Made by a program: the position numbers and the translations under genes. Positions 1-5,930 of a stretch of 26,279 nucleotides of DNA are shown one piece after another. This DNA is from a virus. Location: positions 1-26,279 of the IMG/VR virus record IMGVR_UViG_3300027971_000195, one strand, 5' to 3'. The notes beneath the pieces are model-generated. The model saw only the letters and a program-made list of their open reading frames with translations, searched no databases and was not told where the DNA came from. Position 1 is the first letter of the stretch. Each line of letters opens with the position of its first letter.

Positions 1-856
1 CGAACGAACCGCGTATGCGCCCGCCTTGGCCCAACTCGGTCATGCGGGCGAACTTGGACACGGACGACATAGCCAAGTCATCGACCATCTGGACTACATC
101 GAGAACGCCGGACGATACATCAGCGGACGCCAGCAGCTTCGCCCGAACAGATTTGTCCAGCGACACTTTATCGTCCACCATCATGATCGACTTGTCGGGC
201 ACTCGGTCCCACACCCAACCGCGTAGTTTGGGCGAACGGGGGGAGTCAATACCCGTTGCGCCCCTCACCCGCGCCTGGATTTCGGTAGTCTCCGCAGCGG
301 CGTACCGTTGCGCCGAAACCGCCAACTCGTGGTCGTACAGAACCCCACGGTCGTTGATGTGTTCGTTTACGTGGTAGTCGGCTAGTTCTTCGCCCGACAA
401 TGGCCGCATGCTTTTGCTGATCGACCGCATGGCACGGACATCTTGGGCGCAGTACTCGGTCAACTCCGCGAGCAACTCGGGCGTGTGCTGGAACGGCGGC
501 ACGCACATCTTGCGTATGAGCGCCGCGCCTGTGCGGCTCTTACGCATACCGCTGCCTGTGAACCGGCCCACATCCTCCAAACTCCCCGGCATAGCGTTAG
601 CGCGGGCTTGCGCGGCGGTGCAGTAGAACCGCTCGATGGGCAAGTTGTGTGTCTTGTTGAGGATAAGCCGCTCAAACGCGGCGTTGTGGGCGCGGATTTG
701 ATGGTCGCCAAAATCGGGGATGCCCTCGCGCACTTCGCCATCGTCTATGGCGTAGCAGCAGCACAGGATTTCGGTAGTCGGATGCTCCGCGTAGTTGTAC
801 GCCCCATGAAGTTTGAGGTCGCACTCGCTACGGGTTTCTAGGTCTAGCCAGATCAT
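1..856 (-). CDS. Family A phage DNA polymerase, N-terminal part (3'-5' exonuclease domain); runs off the left edge
   Basis: An open frame reads from an ATG at 856 to the window edge without a stop (285 codons). The start MIWLDLETRSECDLK followed by GAYNYAEHPTTEIL is the typical opening of phage PolA-type replicative polymerases with a DnaQ-like proofreading domain. Exo I is D5-x-E7, exo II is the stretch HNAAFE around residues 57-62, and exo III is YCAQDV at residues 135-140, so proofreading looks intact. The palm and fingers lie outside the window, so polymerase activity is inferred from this N-terminal family signature and from the neighbouring exonuclease. The gene sits 37 nt downstream of the 198-residue protein, and that gap contains a strong inverted repeat. 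No good ribosome-binding site precedes the ATG, which suggests coupling or an unusual initiation site. Confidence 0.88.
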   Translation of the reverse strand, partial: MIWLDLETRSECDLKLHGAYNYAEHPTTEILCCCYAIDDGEVREGIPDFGDHQIRAHNAAFERLILNKTHNLPIERFYCTAAQARANAMPGSLEDVGRFTGSGMRKSRTGAALIRKMCVPPFQHTPELLAELTEYCAQDVRAMRSISKSMRPLSGEELADYHVNEHINDRGVLYDHELAVSAQRYAAAETTEIQARVRGATGIDSPRSPKLRGWVWDRVPDKSIMMVDDKVSLDKSVRAKLLASADVSSGVLDVVQMVDDLAMSSVSKFARMTELGQGGRIRGSF

Positions 857-865
857 AGCGGGGTA

Positions 866-887
866 GCGGGGGCGTCTTAGCCCCCGC
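866..887. repeat. Perfect 8-bp inverted repeat between two replication genes
   Basis: GCGGGGGC and GCCCCCGC are separated by a 6-nt loop. The hairpin fills most of the 37-nt gap between the 198-residue protein and the DNA polymerase, ending 10 nt before the polymerase ATG on the transcribed strand. There is no T-run after it on either strand, so it is a poor match to an intrinsic terminator. It could attenuate transcription, protect an mRNA end, or limit polymerase translation. These roles are inference. Confidence 0.6.
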
Positions 888-893
888 GTTTCC

Positions 894-1490
894 TTACTTG
901 CGGCGCGACTTAGCTTCGCCTTCCATCGGAAGCCATTTTACGATTTTGAACACGGGCGTGTAGATGCGCCCGTAACTCTTGTGCTGGTAGTGTTCCGTGC
1001 CGAGGACGATCACCGGAATGGGAGTGGTCTGGTCCGTTTCCACATGATCGGCCAGCGTAGCGGCGAGGTCTTGAAGTGCCCTCTTGCCGCCAACGCTGGT
1101 CGTGCAGAACCGCACTTCCAACCCCTGATCCTCACCGCTCATGCACTTGAGGCTGACGCCGATCTGATCTTCCCAGCCCTTGGTCGCGCCAGTCGGGGCG
1201 GGGCCGATTTCGGGCTTGGGCGAGGTCACACTCGCCATACGCTCGCCCAGGACGACACCATCCCCCCAAGCGATATACCCGTGAACAAACGAGAACGGGT
1301 TGACGGCCCACTCGGTGCCGTCCACTACGTCGGTGTGGTCGGCTCCGTACACCCAGTGACCCGTCTTGTCCATCTTGAGGATCACGCCCCCCGTGGACAA
1401 ACCAGTCTGGATGTTACGCAGCGATGCGGTGATCGAGGCTACGGGCAAGCCCGCGTTTTCGAAGATCGCCAGAACTTTAGTGTCGGTCAT
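894..1490 (-). CDS. Unrecognised phage replication-block protein (198 aa), possible ssDNA-binding role by position
   Basis: The frame has 198 residues and starts with the ATG of a TAATG junction that overlaps the stop of the exonuclease, so the two are probably translationally coupled. I do not recognise the family. A recognisable block is WAVNPFSFVHGYIAWGDG near residues 61-78, and the C-terminus is basic (EAKSRRK). There are no membrane segments and no signal peptide. In the well-known phage cassette with a DUF2800 exonuclease and a PolA polymerase, the gene between the two is usually a DUF2815 protein, thought to bind single-stranded DNA. This protein has a similar length and the same slot but no visible DUF2815 resemblance. 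A DNA-binding role is therefore only an inference from context. Confidence 0.8.
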   Translation of the reverse strand: MTDTKVLAIFENAGLPVASITASLRNIQTGLSTGGVILKMDKTGHWVYGADHTDVVDGTEWAVNPFSFVHGYIAWGDGVVLGERMASVTSPKPEIGPAPTGATKGWEDQIGVSLKCMSGEDQGLEVRFCTTSVGGKRALQDLAATLADHVETDQTTPIPVIVLGTEHYQHKSYGRIYTPVFKIVKWLPMEGEAKSRRK

Positions 1491-2557
1491 TAGTTCACCC
1501 TGTTAAGAGCGGCAGAGAGCCTACTCATGTTGAAGGACTCGCGCCGTGGGTCATCCACGGGCGCGAGGGTAACACCGGAAGATACCGCCTCTACCAACCC
1601 TTCCGGTAGCGACTTCTTGCCGAGGATTTTCTCGACCTTGGCGGGGGACACCAGTTCCATAAACTTGCCGAGGTTGCCGGTGTCCGTAAGAAATTCTTTG
1701 GTGGCGGTTTCGTCTACCCACCTGCGGTTGGCGCGTTTGTCCACCAGCTTCCACCCCGGTACGGGGGCGTCGTTGGACATCATGGTGATGGCGAGTTCCT
1801 TGAGGTCGTCGATCCACCCCTGTAGAACGTCGGCTTCTTTGAGATACGCACCGATGGTCACGGCATCCAGCAGTTGCAACTTAGATTGCAACGCCCGGTC
1901 CACCGCGCCGGTTACTGCGGGGCAAACGGGGCGAGCAGCGCACCAGCGGCAATGCTTACCGGCGTTGAGCGACTTTTCGTTGCTCATTACGGCGTTGCGG
2001 AGTTCGACTTCAAACGCCTGTAGCCGTTCTCGGGTAGTAATCCAACGCCGGATGTTGGGCGGTTGGATGATGATGAGTTCGATCTCGTCCACGTTGGCGT
2101 ATTCGCGTTTCCGCATCGCTGCGGCTGCGTAGAACATGAGTTGCGCGTTTTCTTTGGCGTCTACCATAACGCCGTCCCCGAACTTCCAATCGAGTACAAC
2201 CGCTCGGTCGCCCAAGCGTCCGATGATGTCAGCGGTGCCGAAGGCGTTGGGGATGTACGCGCCGAACTCGACCTTGACTTCAAGTTCGTAGTCCGTGCAT
2301 CCCACGGCGTTGAACAACGCCAGCGCCGGGGTGAGTTTGTCGTCGATGAGGTTCTGAGTGATGACCTCCTCCTTGTATGTGAGGCCGAGGACGTTGGTAT
2401 CACCAGTGACCATACGCGCTATGGCGTCGTGCAGCAGAGTGCCTTTGTCGGCAAAGCGGCTAGACGGCAGACGCGGGACAGTTTCGCAGAGGGCGCTTGA
2501 GCCTGGGCAAGCCATGACGCGGGCGGCTGTACTTCCGCCAACAGTTGTTGAGTGCAT
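1490..2557 (-). CDS. RecB/Cas4-like PD-(D/E)XK exonuclease with probable Fe-S cluster (DUF2800-type)
   Basis: The protein has 355 residues from the ATG at 2557, chosen because AAGGAG (2566-2571 on the minus strand) lies 8 nt upstream. An in-frame ATG at 2593 has no such site. Nuclease motifs follow the RecB/Cas4 order: GTLLHDAI with H43, GTADIIG with D110, VVLDWK with D123 and K125, and AQLMFY with Q139. The C-terminal CRWCAARPVC gives C203-x2-C206-x5-C212, the Cas4/AddB cysteine spacing, and C17 (or C24) would supply the fourth ligand for a 4Fe-4S cluster. Such enzymes resect DNA ends during phage replication and recombination. It is the first gene of the leftward replication transcript. Confidence 0.87.
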   Translation of the reverse strand: MHSTTVGGSTAARVMACPGSSALCETVPRLPSSRFADKGTLLHDAIARMVTGDTNVLGLTYKEEVITQNLIDDKLTPALALFNAVGCTDYELEVKVEFGAYIPNAFGTADIIGRLGDRAVVLDWKFGDGVMVDAKENAQLMFYAAAAMRKREYANVDEIELIIIQPPNIRRWITTRERLQAFEVELRNAVMSNEKSLNAGKHCRWCAARPVCPAVTGAVDRALQSKLQLLDAVTIGAYLKEADVLQGWIDDLKELAITMMSNDAPVPGWKLVDKRANRRWVDETATKEFLTDTGNLGKFMELVSPAKVEKILGKKSLPEGLVEAVSSGVTLAPVDDPRRESFNMSRLSAALNRVN

Positions 2558-2565
2558 GTGCTGTT

Positions 2566-2571
2566 CTCCTT
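2566..2571 (-). promoter_or_regulatory. Shine-Dalgarno site fixing the exonuclease start
   Basis: AAGGAG on the minus strand lies 8 nt before the ATG at 2557. It supports this start rather than the in-frame ATG at 2593, which would add 12 residues and overlap the predicted promoter. Confidence 0.7.
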
Positions 2572-2578
2572 CCCCCTC

Positions 2579-2606
2579 AACATAGTGCAACATAACCTAT
2601 TGTCAA
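2579..2606 (-). promoter_or_regulatory. Predicted sigma70-type promoter for the leftward replication genes
   Basis: On the minus strand there is a perfect -35 TTGACA (2606-2601), a 16-nt spacer, and a -10-like TATGTT (2584-2579). Transcription would begin near 2573, leaving a short leader that contains the AAGGAG site of the exonuclease. It overlaps the rightward promoter at the -35 element. Confidence 0.55.
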
Positions 2607-2628
2607 GAAGTTGGTTGCAGCCTATATG
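2600..2628 (+). promoter_or_regulatory. Predicted sigma70-type promoter for the rightward early genes
   Basis: On the plus strand TTGTCA (2600-2605) is followed after 17 nt by TATATG (2623-2628). The -35 is five of six to consensus and the -10 is four of six. Transcription would start near 2635, which is the probable start codon of the VRR-NUC gene. Confidence 0.45.
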
Positions 2629-2634
2629 TACCGC

Positions 2635-2919
2635 ATGAGAGAAGCAGAAATCGAACGGCGCTTCGCGTGGGTTGTGGCCCGCATGGGCGGAAAGACATGG
2701 AAGTTCACCTCACCGGGGCGTAGTGGCGTTGCGGATCGCATCGCGTGCTTGCCCGACGGGAGTACTTGGTTCGTAGAACTGAAAGCGCCCGACGGTCGGC
2801 TGTCGCGGTTGCAACAGGTATTCGCCGCCGACATGCAGCGGCTAAAGCAGAACTATGTGTGTATTTACACGTTGGAGGACGCGGATGGTTTTGCGGCCCT
2901 ATCAGCAAAACGCGGTTAG
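2635..2919 (+). CDS. VRR-NUC domain nuclease
   Basis: The protein is 94 residues from ATG 2635 (MREAEIERRF). This start resembles the usual start of phage VRR-NUC proteins, and an upstream ATG at 2626 or TTG at 2611 would lie inside the predicted promoter. The PD-(D/E)XK core is visible: SPGRSGVADR supplies the first acidic residue, FVELK the E-x-K pair, and LSRLQQ the following glutamine. VRR-NUC proteins are small standalone nucleases, some of them structure-specific, and in phages they are usually found next to a SNF2-type helicase, as here. The end of the gene overlaps the helicase by 35 nt. There is no clear ribosome-binding site, so initiation may be leaderless. Confidence 0.87.
   Translation: MREAEIERRFAWVVARMGGKTWKFTSPGRSGVADRIACLPDGSTWFVELKAPDGRLSRLQQVFAADMQRLKQNYVCIYTLEDADGFAALSAKRG
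2874..2879 (+). promoter_or_regulatory. Shine-Dalgarno site fixing the helicase start
   Basis: GGAGGA lies 5 nt before the ATG at 2885, inside the end of the VRR-NUC gene. It supports the start MVLRPYQQ rather than an in-frame upstream ATG at 2855. Confidence 0.75.
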
Positions 2920-4207
2920 GTTCCTGCGAGCCAACCCCCGTAGCATGGTCCTCGCGCCGGTCGGCGCGGGCAAGACGGCTATCGTACTCACCGCGATGCA
3001 GGACGCGCTGCGTGATGGCAGCGTAAAAAGGTTCCTTGTCGTAGCCCCCAAAAGGGTAGCCCAATATGTGTGGCCCGTAGAGGCTCCGCTATGGGCACCG
3101 GGGTTGGACGTAGCCGTAGCGGTAGGCGCTCCCACCCGCCGCGCGGCTGCGTTCAACTCTGCGGCGCAAGTGGTCGTAACCAACTACGACAACTTGCAAA
3201 CCATACCGCATGTAAACTTCGACGGCGTGGTGTTCGACGAACTTACCCGGCTCAAGAACCCGGCTGGCGCTAGGTTCAAGGCGCTGTTCAATAGCGTCAA
3301 AAGCCCGGTACGTTGGGGGCTAACCGGGTCGTTCACCTCCAACGGTCTTATTGATGTGTTTGGGCAATGCAAGATCGTGGATCAGCAGTTGCTCGGGCGT
3401 AGCCGTGGCGCGTTCTTGCAGCAGTATTTCGATCTGGTAAACCCGCAATTCGGTGAGTGGGAACCCCGTAAGGGTAGCCTTGAAAACGTCATGGCCCGGA
3501 TCAAACCGGCTACGTTCGTGCTGGACCCCGGCGTGTACACCAACACTTTGCCGGAAGTGCATACGGTATTCCTGTCGTGCGATATGCCGATGGGCGAGTA
3601 CAACGAGATGAAGAACAACTTCATCCTGCGGTTCCCTACCACAGACGCCATCGCGGCTAACGCGGGCGTCGTGACGGGTAAACTGCAACAACTCACCAGC
3701 GGGTTTGTGTACGCTTCCGAAAGCACCCCCTCCAGTGTGCCGGGCGCATACGATGTTACCCGCACCGTTCACCGGACGAACCGGGCTAAGTTTGATCTGC
3801 TAGATAGTCTGCTGGAAGAGAACCAACGCGCAAACACTATCGTCGTGTACCAGTTCCGCGAGGAACTAGCCGAACTACGGCGCAGTTACCCGCACTCGGT
3901 TACGCTGGACGATCCCGATGCGATTGACCGATGGAACCGGGGCGAGATCGAACTGCTGCTGGTTCACCCCAAGTCAGCGGGGCATGGCCTAAATCTGCAA
4001 CACGGCGGCAACAAGATAGTGTTCTTATCCCTACCGTGGTCGTGGGAGTTGTACGAACAAACCCTCGGGCGGATACACCGTTCTGGTCAGCAACAGGATG
4101 TGTGGTGTTATATACTCAGCGTGAACGGAACGGTCGATGAGCGCATCTGGGCGGCGCTCCGCGACAAAGCGTCTGTGTCTACCATAGCCCTTGGAGAGTT
4201 AAGATGA
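2885..4207 (+). CDS. SNF2-type superfamily 2 DNA helicase/translocase
   Basis: The protein is 440 residues and begins with the Q-motif-like LRPYQQNAVRFL. Helicase motifs appear in order: Walker A APVGAGKT at 24-31, VVAPKRV near 52-58, VVTNYDNL near 97-104, Walker B VVFDELTRLKN with D118-E119, GLTGSF at 145-150, then SAGHGLNLQ and QTLGRIHRSGQ in the C-terminal RecA lobe. The QTLGRIHRSGQ arginine-finger motif is typical of SNF2 proteins. The 440-residue length is the compact phage form without accessory domains. It would use ATP to move along or remodel duplex DNA during replication, with the overlapping VRR-NUC nuclease as a likely partner. The stop overlaps the next start as ATGA. Confidence 0.93.
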   Translation: MVLRPYQQNAVRFLRANPRSMVLAPVGAGKTAIVLTAMQDALRDGSVKRFLVVAPKRVAQYVWPVEAPLWAPGLDVAVAVGAPTRRAAAFNSAAQVVVTNYDNLQTIPHVNFDGVVFDELTRLKNPAGARFKALFNSVKSPVRWGLTGSFTSNGLIDVFGQCKIVDQQLLGRSRGAFLQQYFDLVNPQFGEWEPRKGSLENVMARIKPATFVLDPGVYTNTLPEVHTVFLSCDMPMGEYNEMKNNFILRFPTTDAIAANAGVVTGKLQQLTSGFVYASESTPSSVPGAYDVTRTVHRTNRAKFDLLDSLLEENQRANTIVVYQFREELAELRRSYPHSVTLDDPDAIDRWNRGEIELLLVHPKSAGHGLNLQHGGNKIVFLSLPWSWELYEQTLGRIHRSGQQQDVWCYILSVNGTVDERIWAALRDKASVSTIALGELR

Positions 4208-4380
4208 TGAACTGGCTGGCCTTTACCAAGAAGGTGTCCCGTATACCGGAGAAGCAACTGGAACGCATGCTGGACACGGAAACCCGCCCTTCCTTCATTG
4301 TGCGTATTCACCAGCGGTTCACGAGACTGCGGGCGGACCGCGAGCGTAGGGCGCTGCTCACGAGGCTGGGCCGTGACTGA
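4204..4380 (+). CDS. Small basic hypothetical protein (58 aa)
   Basis: This short frame starts at ATG 4204 (a second ATG follows at 4207), overlaps the helicase stop, and has GGAG 7 nt upstream. The product MMNWLAFTKKVSRIPEKQ... is rich in Arg and Lys (for example RLRADRERRALLTRLGR at the C-terminus) and probably helical. No family is recognised. Tight coupling on both sides and the ribosome-binding site support it as a real gene. A nucleic-acid-binding accessory role would fit the charge but is speculation. Confidence 0.6.
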   Translation: MMNWLAFTKKVSRIPEKQLERMLDTETRPSFIVRIHQRFTRLRADRERRALLTRLGRD

Positions 4381-4450
4381 TCCCTACTTCGTAATGGCTA
4401 TTGTGACGGTGCTGGCGCTGGCGGCGCTGCTGCGCCCGTGGAACTGGTAG
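4373..4450 (+). CDS. Very small single-membrane-segment peptide (25 aa)
   Basis: A GTG at 4373 opens a 25-codon frame that ends with TAG directly before the next ATG. GAGG lies 7 nt upstream. The product reads MTDPYFVMAIVTVLALAALLRPWNW: a short N-terminus, about 15 hydrophobic residues, then a charged and aromatic end. That is the shape of a phage membrane micropeptide. It overlaps the preceding stop by 8 nt. No function is recognised, and its reality rests on spacing and the ribosome-binding site only. Confidence 0.45.
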   Translation: MTDPYFVMAIVTVLALAALLRPWNW

Positions 4451-4597
4451 ATGTCAGTACTAGCGTTCGTTCTCGTGGCGCACATGCTGGGGCCGGTCAG
4501 CACCGGCCTGTACTACCCAGGCATCGTGCTGTGTCAGGCGGAAGCAGCAGCGCGGGCCGGTGACGGCATCGTTTACACATGCGAGGCAAACAGATGA
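4451..4597 (+). CDS. Small secreted-like or membrane peptide (48 aa)
   Basis: ATG 4451 follows the preceding stop with no gap. The product starts MSVLAFVLVAHMLGPVSTG, a short hydrophobic segment resembling a signal peptide or membrane anchor, and continues with a small polar part containing two cysteines (LCQAEAAARAG and VYTCEANR). The two cysteines could form a disulfide outside the cytoplasm. The stop overlaps the next gene's ATG as ATGA. No family is recognised. Confidence 0.5.
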   Translation: MSVLAFVLVAHMLGPVSTGLYYPGIVLCQAEAAARAGDGIVYTCEANR

Positions 4598-5070
4598 GGA
4601 AGTCTAACTGGGGTTTCGCTGGCATCGACAGCGCCCCGATGCGGCAGCAGCGGGCGTCGTATATCGCCACCCATACCACCGACGAAGCCATCGCCCTCGG
4701 GCTGGTGAAGGTTCAGAAGGTGCCTCCGGCTTATGTGGGCTCTGTGCTTGGCGCGCCCCGGCTGCCTCAAGCGAATGACGTGGCCCCGCTCCCCAAGGGG
4801 TGGGCGCATAAGAACGCTTCGTTCGCGAGGGGGGCCGCCAGCGCCCGTAACAAAGCCGCTGCTCGCGGCCCTACCGGATGGAGCGGGCGTGTGGTGAACC
4901 TGCTCACGCAGCGCGGTGATCCGATGACGGTGGCGGAAATTAGCGCCGTGTTTACGCGCCGGGACCGGGTTGGCGATGAGTGGTTGCGCTGGTTGCTGGC
5001 TAAGTTGTGCGGCGATGGTGTGGTTGTCCGTAACGCCGTACACCCTGCTACGTTCAGGGTGAAGAAATGA
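4594..5070 (+). CDS. Winged-helix-type DNA-binding protein (158 aa)
   Basis: The start at ATG 4594 (MRKSNWGFAG) is chosen because GAGG lies 7 nt upstream and the ATG overlaps the previous stop. An in-frame ATG at 4579 is possible. The C-terminal third has the pattern of a winged helix-turn-helix: a helix SGRVVNLLTQRG, a turn and helix MTVAEISAVF, a recognition-like helix EWLRWLLAKLCGDG, and a strand VVVRNAVHPATFRVKK. The N-terminal half is less ordered, with a positively charged Ala/Arg/Lys stretch (ASARNKAAARG). It could be an early transcription regulator or a replication-initiation accessory. Nothing distinguishes these. Confidence 0.72.
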   Translation: MRKSNWGFAGIDSAPMRQQRASYIATHTTDEAIALGLVKVQKVPPAYVGSVLGAPRLPQANDVAPLPKGWAHKNASFARGAASARNKAAARGPTGWSGRVVNLLTQRGDPMTVAEISAVFTRRDRVGDEWLRWLLAKLCGDGVVVRNAVHPATFRVKK

Positions 5071-5327
5071 TCCGCGCCGCGATCTTGGACCAAGCCCGCG
5101 ATTGCATCTGTGTTGACCGTCAGGCGACATACGGTGACCCGCACGAGCATTTTACGGCGGTCGCCAACGTGTGGAGCGTGCTGCTTGGCGTCCGCATCGA
5201 GGCCCACCAAGTGCCGCTGCTAATGGCGGGGTTGAAGCTGGTGCGCGCCAGCACCAACCCCAAGCACATCGACAGTTGGGTTGACCTAGCTGGCTATGCC
5301 GCGTTAGCAGGAGAGATCGGTGCCTAG
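5067..5327 (+). CDS. DUF6378-like phage protein (86 aa)
   Basis: The protein has 86 residues and an ATGA overlap with the preceding gene. The pattern RQATYGDPHEHFTAVANVWSV followed by LMAGLKLVRASTNPKHIDSWVDLAGYAALAGE is the hallmark of a common phage family of unknown function (DUF6378). The helical arrangement with acidic and histidine residues resembles small all-alpha nucleotide-pyrophosphohydrolase folds, but that is an inference. It belongs to the early accessory gene run. Confidence 0.72.
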   Translation: MIRAAILDQARDCICVDRQATYGDPHEHFTAVANVWSVLLGVRIEAHQVPLLMAGLKLVRASTNPKHIDSWVDLAGYAALAGEIGA

Positions 5328-5490
5328 TTACGTCCGCCCATCCCAATGGAGTCGCCTAACCCCTGCCGCTGCCGTCAACAAGCAGGTCCACAAAGAGGAC
5401 CGGGCCGAACGGAGCGCGATGGCGAAGGCCGAGATGTGGTGGCGGTTTTACATGCGAAATCGTCGTTTCAACATCAACAACAAGCGGTGA
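5320..5490 (+). CDS. Small basic hypothetical protein (56 aa)
   Basis: GTG 5320 opens a 56-codon frame, with AGGAGA ending 5 nt upstream and an 8-nt overlap with the preceding gene. The product starts MPSYVRPSQWSRLTPAAAV and ends with a strongly basic, aromatic tail (WWRFYMRNRRFNINNKR). It is probably nucleic-acid- or membrane-associated, but the family is not recognised. The ribosome-binding site and tight packing are the evidence that it is coding. Confidence 0.55.
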   Translation: MPSYVRPSQWSRLTPAAAVNKQVHKEDRAERSAMAKAEMWWRFYMRNRRFNINNKR

Positions 5491-5493
5491 CCG

Positions 5494-5832
5494 ATGAAAG
5501 CCTCCACAAAAACACGCCGCGGGGCGACCTACAGCGACACAGCCGAAGATATGCAATGGCTACGCGACACTGCATTGCGCGGGTATGACGTTCCCGCATT
5601 CGGCGCGGCCGCTTGGTACGGCAACGATGATTGCCCGCTGGAAATTGCGCTGTTCGCCAGCAACCGTCCGCTCGTATCGGACTCGCCAATCCTTACGCTA
5701 GTTCTGACACTAGGCCCCGATAACCTTTCAACGTACCAAGCTCGTAATGCTCGCCGGTTTCTACTACTGGAAGACGATCCGATCGGCCCGTTCACCACGG
5801 GAGCGGAAGCAATCGACGCGATGTGCCGATGA
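5494..5832 (+). CDS. Hypothetical phage protein (112 aa)
   Basis: The frame of 112 residues starts at ATG 5494, 3 nt after the preceding stop, and ends in an ATGA overlap with the next gene. It opens with a basic stretch (MKASTKTRRGATYSDTAED) and continues as a mixed alpha/beta-looking sequence with hydrophobic strands such as LTLVLTLG. No membrane segment or known motif was found. Its ribosome-binding site is weak. Confidence 0.6.
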   Translation: MKASTKTRRGATYSDTAEDMQWLRDTALRGYDVPAFGAAAWYGNDDCPLEIALFASNRPLVSDSPILTLVLTLGPDNLSTYQARNARRFLLLEDDPIGPFTTGAEAIDAMCR

Positions 5833-5930
5833 ACTGGCGCGAACGCATCCTGAAAGCCCTAGGCAACGTCCGGTTGTCTGAGATTGAGCCGGTCGGGTGC
5901 GTGGTGGTGAAGATCGGAGAGAAGAAATGA
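5829..5930 (+). CDS. Very small hypothetical protein (33 aa)
   Basis: ATG 5829 overlaps the previous stop and the frame ends at TGA 5928-5930, again overlapping the next ATG. The product MNWRERILKALGNVRLSEIE... is amphipathic and basic at the N-terminus. GGAG for the following gene lies inside its end. Only the coupled start and stop support it. Confidence 0.42.
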   Translation: MNWRERILKALGNVRLSEIEPVGCVVVKIGEKK

